The position numbers and the translations under genes are program-made. Positions 1-6,851 of a stretch of 64,000 nucleotides of DNA are shown here, piece after piece. The notes under the pieces are model-generated. The model had not been told where the DNA came from. It was given only the letters and a program-made list of their open reading frames with translations, and made no database searches. Origin of the DNA: Bacillota bacterium (GTDB taxonomy: Bacteria; Bacillota; Clostridia; Oscillospirales; Ruminococcaceae); assembly GCA_023418925.1 (NCBI GenBank), contig JAEZYS010000011.1, positions 66,966 to 130,965 of the forward strand. The letters run 5' to 3'. Numbering within the stretch: the stretch's first letter is position 1; each line of letters starts with the position of its first letter.

Positions 1-1
1 A

Positions 2-361
2 ATTACAGAGATAGCAAGACTTGGAGTTGCATTAGGTGCAAAGGATGAAACTTTTGCAGGACTTACTGGTATAGGAGATTTAATTGTTACATGTACAAGT
101 ATGCACAGTCGTAACAGGAGGGCTGGAATTCTTATCGGTAAGGGCATAAATCCTGATGAAGCTGTTCGAGAGGTTGGAACAGTAGAAGGGTTTACATGTA
201 CTAAAGTTGCATATGATCTAGCTCATAGAACAGGTGTTGATATGCCTATCACAGAGGAATGTTATAATGTTTTATTCAAGAATGTGGATGCAAGATCAGC
301 ATTAAAAAATCTTATGGGCAGACCAAAAAAGCATGAAACAGAAACTGTCTGGGTTGAATAA
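2..361 (+). CDS. gpsA: Glycerol-3-phosphate dehydrogenase [NAD(P)+], C-terminal part
   Basis: This is the 3' end of gpsA; the gene begins before the window. The enzyme reduces dihydroxyacetone phosphate to sn-glycerol 3-phosphate for phospholipid synthesis in the cytoplasm. The frame is open from base 2. It contains the family's conserved C-terminal stretch GLTGIGDLIVTCTS, followed by SRNRRAG and the late motif EGFTCTKVAYDLA. It ends VWVE-stop, followed at once by a strong terminator. The start and the NAD-binding Rossmann domain lie outside the window. Identification rests on the conserved C-terminal motifs and is quite secure. Confidence 0.93.
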   Translation: MTEIARLGVALGAKDETFAGLTGIGDLIVTCTSMHSRNRRAGILIGKGINPDEAVREVGTVEGFTCTKVAYDLAHRTGVDMPITEECYNVLFKNVDARSALKNLMGRPKKHETETVWVE

Positions 362-393
362 TTGGAAAATTACTGGATTTTATAGATCAAAGC

Positions 394-437
394 AAACTGC
401 ACATTATGTAAGTATATTTCTACATAATGTGCAGTTT
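394..437. terminator. Bidirectional rho-independent terminator between gpsA and the split amidase gene
   Basis: A perfect stem of about 16 bp (aactgcacattatgta at 395-410 with its complement at 421-436) closes a 10-nt loop. A T-run follows on the plus strand and the flank is A/T-rich on the minus strand. It lies between two convergent genes and can serve both. Confidence 0.9.
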
Positions 438-812
438 TTATCTATCATATCTTACGCCATCAATTTTAATAAATCTTGCCTGATAAAAGCTATACGAGGA
501 AAGCGGTTTGAAAAGAGCATCATATGAATGTGATGCAACATATATATTTGTATAATTGCTTAATACAACAACAGTATGATAAAAGACATTGTTCTCATCA
601 CCTAGCTGTATAATATCACCAGGACTAATTTTTTCAATTGAGGAAAGGCTTCCGAACGGGCCAACACCTTTATTTGAAATCAAGAATTCATATAGAAAAC
701 GTGTGCTGCTCCAGGAAGGAGATCTGTTATTCAGATCTATGTAGTACCATCCGTTATCTTTGGAAAAATTCATTACACCACTTCCGGCATAAATGCATTG
801 TGATGCAAAATT
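438..812 (-). pseudogene. Amidase_6-domain protein, 3' part (gene split by the prophage)
   Basis: Codons run continuously from the attL core at 812 down to the stop at 438. They encode NFASQCIYAGSG, then the tryptophan-rich segment around NGWYYIDL and SPSW, and PGDIIQLG, VASHS and PLSSY. These match the putative amidase domain Amidase_6 (PF12671). The usual start of that domain (YDR..A..YA......NP.Y..F...GGDCTN) is missing here and is found at the other end of the prophage (38617-38733). In the integrated state this piece lacks its promoter and start. The first in-frame ATG gives only 111 residues without the NFASQC segment. A stop codon (822-824) lies just inside the phage side. It is a disrupted rather than decayed gene, because excision would restore it. 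Confidence 0.85.
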
Positions 813-834
813 GCTGGGCTCCTAAAAAAGCCCA
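789..834. other. attL (left prophage junction)
   Basis: Host amidase sequence runs up to base 810, the putative TT crossover core is 811-812, and the phage arm is 813-834. The phage arm carries CTCCTAAAAAAGCCCA, whose inverted counterpart is the phage arm of attR. Together the two 22-bp phage arms are symmetric at 18 of 22 positions about the TT. The arm is also part of a perfect hairpin (tgctgggct/agcccagca), which is coincidental with, or part of, recombinase site structure. Confidence 0.82.
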
Positions 835-875
835 GCAGAGGAAAAATATGACAAAATCCGACATTGATTCAGAGG

Positions 876-900
876 ATTGCTGGTCTCCTAAAAAAGCCCA
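876..900. repeat. Second copy of the attL core plus phage arm
   Basis: A 25-nt direct repeat of 810-834 with one mismatch, 66 bp further in. It includes the ATT that surrounds the crossover and the whole CTCCTAAAAAAGCCCA arm, but is preceded by unrelated sequence. It may be an accessory recombinase binding site or the relic of an earlier attachment event. Confidence 0.75.
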
Positions 901-985
901 AAAAGCAAAAAACAAGATATCTAATGATTCCATGATAGCTTAAGTTTGCGGTGTTAGCAAGTTGATATTTATGGGAATAAATCAC

Positions 986-1024
986 AAAAAGGTTCTTCAG
1001 CATAAACACTGAAGAACCTTTTTT
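986..1024. terminator. Terminator downstream of the MBL-fold gene
   Basis: A 10-bp stem (ggttcttcag at 991-1000 with ctgaagaacc at 1009-1018) closes an 8-nt loop. It has an A-run on the left and a T-run on the right, so it can work on both strands. The minus-strand reading ends the transcript of the gene at 1068-1889. Confidence 0.88.
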
Positions 1025-1067
1025 AGCTAACGAATGTAAATTGATTTGATATCGTTTTCAGGTCTGA

Positions 1068-1889
1068 TTACGATTCTAATTTTTTCAAGTTGTCATGGCT
1101 CATTGTCCGAAAAACCTGACAATATTTTTGAAAGCCATCTGCACCGATGATATACATGTTCGGCAGATAAGAAAGTCTTTTTCTGGAATAAGCAATGCGT
1201 TCCAGACCGTTATCCATAGCTGTGTGATTGCTTAAAGCAACATCCACATTCTTGCTGGCTGCCACGCCGAAAAAGTAATCCAATGATTTTAGGTACTGCT
1301 GGATACCGTCTTTTGTCCAAGGAGGTGTAGTGCCTCCCCACAGAGCTGCCATATGGGTTTTGCCATTTTCTTTTACAGGAAAGATATAACTTAGGCATCC
1401 GGGCGTATGACCGGGTGTGTTATATACATAGATGATTTTATCTCCAAGTGTTATAATATCTCCGTCTTGCAGATAATGGTCAATGGCATAATCTTTCCAT
1501 GTTTCTGGACGGTTAGGCTTTGCTGGATGTTCTTGCCAGAAAATATCATCTATTTTTGAAAGATAAGTTTCAGCATGATATTGCTCAACAAACCACTTGC
1601 CGCATCCTGTGTGATCCACGTGACCATGTGTTAAAAGAAGTTTTTTGATAGAATCAGGATTCCACCCAACCTCTTTGATAGCATTTATGATAGCGTCAAA
1701 AGCCTCTTTTTTAGGCCATATAGCATCAATTACGATTAGACCGTCGCTAGTTTTCAACACAAAACAATTGGTTTCTTTTTGCGCAACGATGAGTAAGTCG
1801 TCAAAAATCTGTGCATATGTGAAGAAAGACATATCTTCCATTGCCTGAATGGTATCACTAGTAATCACCGGTTTATTCAATCTGTTCAT
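1068..1889 (-). CDS. MBL-fold metallo-hydrolase (prophage cargo)
   Basis: A 273-residue cytoplasmic protein with the metallo-beta-lactamase fold signature. The zinc motif THGHVDHTG lies around residue 88, and a second histidine motif, NTPGHTPGC, around residue 157. The N-terminal part reads VLKTSDGLIVIDAIWPKK, the usual strand and Asp of the fold. The substrate cannot be assigned; relatives include glyoxalase II-like hydrolases and lactonases. It lies inside the prophage between attL and the last tail gene, where holin and endolysin genes are normally found. It has its own leader and terminator, so it is probably an independently expressed lysogen gene. The start is supported by GAGGAG placed 10 nt upstream of the ATG. 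Confidence 0.8.
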   Translation of the reverse strand: MNRLNKPVITSDTIQAMEDMSFFTYAQIFDDLLIVAQKETNCFVLKTSDGLIVIDAIWPKKEAFDAIINAIKEVGWNPDSIKKLLLTHGHVDHTGCGKWFVEQYHAETYLSKIDDIFWQEHPAKPNRPETWKDYAIDHYLQDGDIITLGDKIIYVYNTPGHTPGCLSYIFPVKENGKTHMAALWGGTTPPWTKDGIQQYLKSLDYFFGVAASKNVDVALSNHTAMDNGLERIAYSRKRLSYLPNMYIIGADGFQKYCQVFRTMSHDNLKKLES

Positions 1890-1900
1890 TTATAATTACT

Positions 1901-1934
1901 CCTCTGTACATTTTATTTTATCTTTGCACAGAGG
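1901..1934 (-). promoter_or_regulatory. Inverted repeat covering the ribosome binding site of the MBL gene
   Basis: The sequences cctctgtaca (1901-1910) and tgcacagagg (1925-1934) are inverted copies with one mismatch and a 14-nt spacer. On the minus strand the right-hand RNA arm contains the GAGGAG Shine-Dalgarno of the MBL gene. The element could be an operator or an RNA hairpin that hides the ribosome binding site. Confidence 0.5.
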
Positions 1935-2039
1935 TAAAACGATTCTTTGGAGGCATACCACCAACTCCTTCATGAGAAAAAATTTATCTATACTCCTATT
2001 TGGAATACAAATAGGTTCAAGTTTGAAATCATTGATTCT

Positions 2040-2068
2040 ATTATGAGGGTTTATCGAGAAAAAGTCAA
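2040..2068 (-). promoter_or_regulatory. Candidate sigma-70 promoter for the MBL gene
   Basis: On the minus strand, TTGACT (2068-2063) and CATAAT (2045-2040) are separated by exactly 17 bp, pointing at the MBL gene. The implied leader of about 140 nt contains a small hairpin (cctatttg...caaatagg near 1996-2015) and the inverted repeat at 1901-1934. Confidence 0.55.
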
Positions 2069-2084
2069 ATTCATTATAATATTA

Positions 2085-4436
2085 TCATAACCCCAAGATC
2101 AACTCATGAATCTGAGTAATCACATCTGCTTTCGGTCTGCCGGTAGTCAGCGGAATCCATTCGAAGGGTTCTATGTCAAAGGTCATACTTTCGGAATGAA
2201 AGCTGTTAACCATATCAATCACAGGATTAAGCGCCGATCGGATTTCAATAATATGGAATACCCAATCCCGCACCTGCGTTACTCCCGGCGTAATGAAACT
2301 GCTCCAACTGAATGCCGTCATGCCGTAATAATTGCGTATGGTATTTACCGCCGTTCGAATCGTCAGAATATGCGAAGCCTTCACATGAGTGATATTTGGA
2401 ATAATTTCCTCAAATAGTGAGGGAAGTACCGTGATGGTGCGGCTGACTGTCACGCTGGAAGAATATGCGTCATGTGCCTCAAAGCGCAGGGTATAGGTTC
2501 CGGGAGAGGTGGTGCTGTCACGAAAAATCGTCCGTTCCCCCTCAGCAAAAGTGCTACCGTGACAGAAATGCTCCGGGTTATCCACAGTATTCAGCCATGA
2601 ACCCGAACTGCTTTGCACATGAATCGTCTGTGCTTCACCATCCGCATCCTCGCCCACCTGAATCAGGCAGCGAGGGGTTGGGTCATAGGTGGAACTACCG
2701 TTTTTCGGTGCGGCAACCGTAAGCGCTGCCGGATCGGTGTTCTTTTTGATGCTGTTGCTGATGACGTAAGCAGAAACCGCATTTAGCGTGTCAGTAACGG
2801 CAATGCGGTATCGGGTATAGGTGCCGGGGATATTGGAAGGCGTTGCCGTATAGGTTCCCGACGTAGCACTGGACATGACGGTAGCTACTGATTCCCATGT
2901 ACCCCAAGTGAAGTTATCTGTTGAGGTAGACTGCTGAATAACGTAATTTTTAACAGCGCTCGTTCCGGCTACCGTACCACTCCATGTCAGTGTAGCGCTG
3001 GGAGTAGAATAAATGAGAGGGCTGGCGGTAAACGCGGTAGGTGGTGTGGCAAGAATATTTTTTCGGACATTGTTCGTGGTAATTTTCCAAGGTGAAAAAT
3101 ACGCGCTGCCCGCCGTACCCTGCACTCGGATGCGATGGCGCAGATAGTTTCCTCGCACTGTTGACGGGGCGGTATTCAGACTGCCACTGCTGGAGGAAGA
3201 GCCAATCACGCCTACTGTATTCCATTCTTCCCATGCCGCGCCGTCCGGGGATTCACTGGATTCCAGTTCATACCCGGTGATGGCGTTGCCAGCACCGCCC
3301 GAAGCGCCGCTCCATGCGAGCGTCACAGAGCCTTCCGCAAGCGTTGCGGAAAAAGCGAAAACACTCGGCTCCGTGCAGGCGGTGACATTACAAAGAATAC
3401 TGGTACTGATGCGCTCAATGGAATATACATCCAGCGCGTCAATCGTCCAGACTCCGAATTGCGTATAGGTGCCGGAGACACGGGATACTGCGGGATTGTA
3501 ACTGCCGCTTGATGCGGACAAAGTCAGCGTGGTCAGCACATTCCACGCACTCCATGTGCTGTTGTCGGTGGAAGTCCGGCTGGCAATCATGTAGCCTTTA
3601 ATGGGGCTTGTTCCCGCAACTGTGCCGCTCCAAGTCAGCGTTACCGTTTCATTGCTGTATACCGCTGGGGATGCGGTAACCGTCGCCGGTGGATTCGGCA
3701 CGGTGTTTTTCCGTACAGAGTTCGTAGAGATCTTCCAGCCGGAATAATAGCTGGCTCCGGCAGCACCCCGCGTCCGCACCTGAAAGCGGCGGTAATAGCC
3801 CCGCGTAGCTGGAGGCGCAACCGAGACGCTCCCGCTGGTGGCTGTAGTCGCGACAGTAGTCAGCGCCACCCAACTGCCCCATGTGGAGTTATTGGAGGAA
3901 TCGCTGTACTGGATTTCATAGGAAAAAATGGCGTTGTTTGTACCGCCTGAAGCACCGCTCCAAGACAGCGTGACATTTCCCTCGGAAAGTGTGCTAGATA
4001 TGGAACAGACCGATGGTGCACCGCAAGCGGTAATTAGCAAGGGAGAACTGGTTACCGTGTAGCTGGAATTGTCAATCACACCGGAGGTCAGCGTAAGCCG
4101 CCCGTCCGAAGCCACCTGAAAACGTACACCCTGCGCGGCATTGCCGGAGGATGAAGCACAGGTTACCGTGACATAGCGAAGCCGGGGCGTCGTTCCGTCC
4201 CAATTATCGCCGTCAACCGTTTTAATCCGAACCTGTGAAGAAGAGCCGTTCACCGTCATGGTGCAGAGCAGAGCATATCCGTTATGTATATACGCTCCCG
4301 AAGAGCTAAGCGCCGCCGAAATTGTAAAGCTATAGGTCATCTGGCTGTTATTCGGTCTGCTTTTGGTATAAGTAATGGTATATTTCACCGTTGGATCGCT
4401 TCCGGCATTTAAGGTTACACCGTTAATATCCGCCAT
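2085..4436 (-). CDS. Fibronectin type III-repeat phage tail protein
   Basis: A 783-residue protein at the end of the tail operon, probably a tail-tip or fibre component that contacts the cell surface. An N-terminal beta-rich domain of about 145 residues is followed by four fibronectin-type repeats of about 105 residues. They alternate in two kinds, A-B-A-B. A repeats carry SWSGASGG and end in STNSVRKN or TTNNVRKN. B repeats carry TWSGTVAGTS and end in ILCN or IKKN. The pattern implies duplication of an A-B pair. The C-terminal 130 residues form a different module, starting near TITVLPSLFEEI, with no recognised domain. It follows the 167-residue tail gene by 10 bp, with a good AGGTGATTTA ribosome site. 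No signal peptide or lytic motif is seen. Confidence 0.72.
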   Translation of the reverse strand: MADINGVTLNAGSDPTVKYTITYTKSRPNNSQMTYSFTISAALSSSGAYIHNGYALLCTMTVNGSSSQVRIKTVDGDNWDGTTPRLRYVTVTCASSSGNAAQGVRFQVASDGRLTLTSGVIDNSSYTVTSSPLLITACGAPSVCSISSTLSEGNVTLSWSGASGGTNNAIFSYEIQYSDSSNNSTWGSWVALTTVATTATSGSVSVAPPATRGYYRRFQVRTRGAAGASYYSGWKISTNSVRKNTVPNPPATVTASPAVYSNETVTLTWSGTVAGTSPIKGYMIASRTSTDNSTWSAWNVLTTLTLSASSGSYNPAVSRVSGTYTQFGVWTIDALDVYSIERISTSILCNVTACTEPSVFAFSATLAEGSVTLAWSGASGGAGNAITGYELESSESPDGAAWEEWNTVGVIGSSSSSGSLNTAPSTVRGNYLRHRIRVQGTAGSAYFSPWKITTNNVRKNILATPPTAFTASPLIYSTPSATLTWSGTVAGTSAVKNYVIQQSTSTDNFTWGTWESVATVMSSATSGTYTATPSNIPGTYTRYRIAVTDTLNAVSAYVISNSIKKNTDPAALTVAAPKNGSSTYDPTPRCLIQVGEDADGEAQTIHVQSSSGSWLNTVDNPEHFCHGSTFAEGERTIFRDSTTSPGTYTLRFEAHDAYSSSVTVSRTITVLPSLFEEIIPNITHVKASHILTIRTAVNTIRNYYGMTAFSWSSFITPGVTQVRDWVFHIIEIRSALNPVIDMVNSFHSESMTFDIEPFEWIPLTTGRPKADVITQIHELILGL

Positions 4437-4446
4437 TTAAATCACC

Positions 4447-4950
4447 TCACTCATACACCGCCGACACCAACGAATTGACCAGTCCGCATAAAGACGAATT
4501 GAGCCTCGTATCCGCGATGTAGTCGGATGTGATGGCAACCGTACCCTTTGGCACGGTAATATCGGCAATTCCTAATTCGTAGATGTCGCTGGTGCGGGTC
4601 AACTCCGGTGCGGAAGGTATATCCTCTGCCACACCCGTTTTAACCGCCAGCTGAATGTTACGCTCTATATTACTCCAGCGGACAACAATGCGGTCTACCC
4701 TCGGATAGACGCCGTTTGCCGTGGCGATCACCAAATCCATCGGCGCTGTGTTTTCATAGTGATAGCCATTGATAAATGCCATTCCGGCTTGTGCTGTCAC
4801 GTTCATGCCTGTTGCCATGACGATTTTTAAATTGTCAGCTGTTCTGTAAAAAATGCCGTTGCTGACTAAGCTGCCGAAATAAGCGGCAAAATCTGTGGCA
4901 TCATAGATACGGTCGCCGCCTGAAGAGTTAAAAAAACCGCTTTTCTCCAT
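4447..4950 (-). CDS. Phage baseplate/tail protein, small
   Basis: A 167-residue protein beginning MEKSGFFNSSGGDRIYDA. This opening (SGFFNS..GDR.YDA.DFA.YF..L.SNG.F) is common in tail or baseplate proteins of Firmicutes siphophages encoded between the Gp37-like protein and the receptor-binding protein. Its start overlaps the stop of the upstream gene (TAATG), so translation is coupled. It probably joins the tail tip to the fibronectin-repeat protein. No catalytic motif is visible. Confidence 0.6.
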   Translation of the reverse strand: MEKSGFFNSSGGDRIYDATDFAAYFGSLVSNGIFYRTADNLKIVMATGMNVTAQAGMAFINGYHYENTAPMDLVIATANGVYPRVDRIVVRWSNIERNIQLAVKTGVAEDIPSAPELTRTSDIYELGIADITVPKGTVAITSDYIADTRLNSSLCGLVNSLVSAVYE

Positions 4951-5993
4951 TAGTCCTCACTCCTTTTCAGTTTTTCATATAAAGTCAAGAGAGGCTTGCC
5001 AAATGTAACGGAAAGGCTCATGCCGTCCCGGTCGTAGCTTTCCTCCACAGCAGTAATCCTCGCGGTCATAGAAATTCCCCATCGCTTTGACACCGCCTGA
5101 ATTATATTTCCCAAATCAAAATCAACCTTGTATGTCAAATTACCGTATTGATTGACGGTAACATCAAATGCTTGAATCATAGCTTGCTCTGCAAGCTTGG
5201 TATTGCCGCGAAACAAGAGCGCCGCCTCGTAATCGTCGGGAAAATCCTCTGCGCGGAGATCTTTGGCATCCACAAAGATTTCATAGCGGTCAAGTCCGAC
5301 TCCGCCACCTGCGGTGACAAAGGTGCGTTCGGAGTTTTCCCCTTCGCCACCAACAAGGGCGGTATTGGCATAACTTAAGAGGCTCTCGGTAAAAATCTGC
5401 TCCATGATGTTTTCGTATTCTTTGGAAAAGATCGCTTGCGATGCCGAACCGGCATACAACTGAACGGTAAACAGCTGGGCAATAGGGTCAAAAGCTGTTT
5501 TTATACCGACATCAGCGGCGTCACATAAATTTGTGACAGTGTCCATCAGATTTCGGAAAGAAACCTGTGTGCTGACAGGAACACCCATGCTTTCCGGCGT
5601 ATAGGCAACTCCGCTTACGGCTCTGTCGGTATTCACAGGGGAAATCAAATGATTGTTCAAAAGCTGTGACACTGCTACCGACAAATCGCCGGTGAGGATT
5701 TCCGTTCCCCAGACGATTCGCCTGGATAGCAGGGATGTTGCAAACCGCCCGATGACGGTGATATACTCCTGCTCCTGCAAAGTCATTTCCAGATATTCAA
5801 TAATTCCCGCTTCCGCATCGTCGTTCTTCCACAGTATGTTGCCGATTTTCAAAAGCGCAATGTTCTCATCTGAAGCGATGGCTTTGAGTTCAAAACTGCC
5901 ACACTTGGCGTATTGTCGCGTCCAGCGCAGATATTCATAGGACTCTACAATCCCCGCAAGCTCTCTGTCAGAATTGAAAATATATAACTCCAT
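4950..5993 (-). CDS. Siphovirus ReqiPepy6 Gp37-like tail protein
   Basis: A 347-residue tail protein. The N-terminus (MELYIFNSDRELAGIVESY, then the W-T-R-Q-Y...G-S-F-E-L pattern) matches the Gp37-like family (PF14594), which forms the tail hub that follows the distal tail protein. Its place, directly after Dit in the operon and 3 bp from it, fits. No lysozyme or peptidase motif is seen. Confidence 0.78.
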   Translation of the reverse strand: MELYIFNSDRELAGIVESYEYLRWTRQYAKCGSFELKAIASDENIALLKIGNILWKNDDAEAGIIEYLEMTLQEQEYITVIGRFATSLLSRRIVWGTEILTGDLSVAVSQLLNNHLISPVNTDRAVSGVAYTPESMGVPVSTQVSFRNLMDTVTNLCDAADVGIKTAFDPIAQLFTVQLYAGSASQAIFSKEYENIMEQIFTESLLSYANTALVGGEGENSERTFVTAGGGVGLDRYEIFVDAKDLRAEDFPDDYEAALLFRGNTKLAEQAMIQAFDVTVNQYGNLTYKVDFDLGNIIQAVSKRWGISMTARITAVEESYDRDGMSLSVTFGKPLLTLYEKLKRSED

Positions 5994-5996
5994 ATC

Positions 5997-6848
5997 CTAC
6001 ACCCCCAAAAACTGCGGGCGGTAATGGATGATAACCTCCAGCAAATCCATTTGTTCCTCCGCGTTATAGCGAAGCACATTTTTGCCCACGGACAGCTGTA
6101 AAAAAGTTGATCCGACGTCGATCAGGTTGAAAGCGTTGGTTTCCGTTGTGCCAAGGACGCTGGTCACTCTTTTGCCCGCGAAATGGGTATACACTAAAAT
6201 TTCCTGCCCGGCAGACATTGCGGTGTTGATGCGGATAAACTCACCCGTGTCCACATTCATCAGTTCAGGATTGACCACCGAACCCAATGCCCTAAAGGTA
6301 ATTACACAGCCGCAAGGAACATCGCCCTCGTTTTTGATGGTGATGATTTGGCTGGGCTGACGAATACCGAGTTCAATACCCGGCTCTGTAATTTCCAGAG
6401 GGAACGAAAAATTATCCTCCCATGAAGCCAGTTCTGTACGGGTGGCATCCAGAGGTTCAAAAAACGGAGAAGGACACAATAAGCTGATGAAAAAGGATGG
6501 CGCTCTGCTAATACTTCTCGCCGAGAACGCCGCCTCCTCCACAATGCAGGAAATTTGCCGGTTACGGTAAATCAGCGTTCCTCGCAGCTTGGGCGTGAAG
6601 ATACGCAAAAGCTGGCGGCGATAAGCATAGGCATTGTCGATATTCTCAGCCAGTATCGTCCCTTCAATGGTGATGTTCCGCATATCCAGTGTGGAGGAGA
6701 TATAGAAGGCTCCGTCCTGTTCGGGCGCTTGGAAGGTATGGATGGTCTGCCGCACACGCCCTACGCCGTCCAGCTTTGTGACAAACAAGGGCTTCGCTTG
6801 ACGGAGCGTGACGGTTGCGCCGTTTTGATTGGTATAGATCAGTTTCAT
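5997..6848 (-). CDS. Distal tail (Dit) family protein
   Basis: A 283-residue protein in the Dit position between the tape measure gene and the Gp37-like gene. The sequence fits the Sipho_tail family: an N-terminal half with RQTIHTFQAPEQDGAFYISS and TIEGTILAEN, and a C-terminal galectin-like half with ITIKNEGDVPCG. Dit proteins form the hexameric disc at the tail tip. The gene starts 4 bp after the tape measure stop, with a GGGGGTG ribosome site. Confidence 0.78.
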   Translation of the reverse strand: MKLIYTNQNGATVTLRQAKPLFVTKLDGVGRVRQTIHTFQAPEQDGAFYISSTLDMRNITIEGTILAENIDNAYAYRRQLLRIFTPKLRGTLIYRNRQISCIVEEAAFSARSISRAPSFFISLLCPSPFFEPLDATRTELASWEDNFSFPLEITEPGIELGIRQPSQIITIKNEGDVPCGCVITFRALGSVVNPELMNVDTGEFIRINTAMSAGQEILVYTHFAGKRVTSVLGTTETNAFNLIDVGSTFLQLSVGKNVLRYNAEEQMDLLEVIIHYRPQFLGV

Positions 6849-6851
6849 AAG

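Noticed and set aside
812..839. Hairpin tgctgggct/agcccagca as a terminator
   Set aside because: No T-run follows on either strand; it is explained as the phage arm of attL.
638..943. Open frame of 101 codons on the plus strand at attL
   Set aside because: It crosses the host-phage junction, has no ribosome site and only reads through the att repeats; it is a chance frame.
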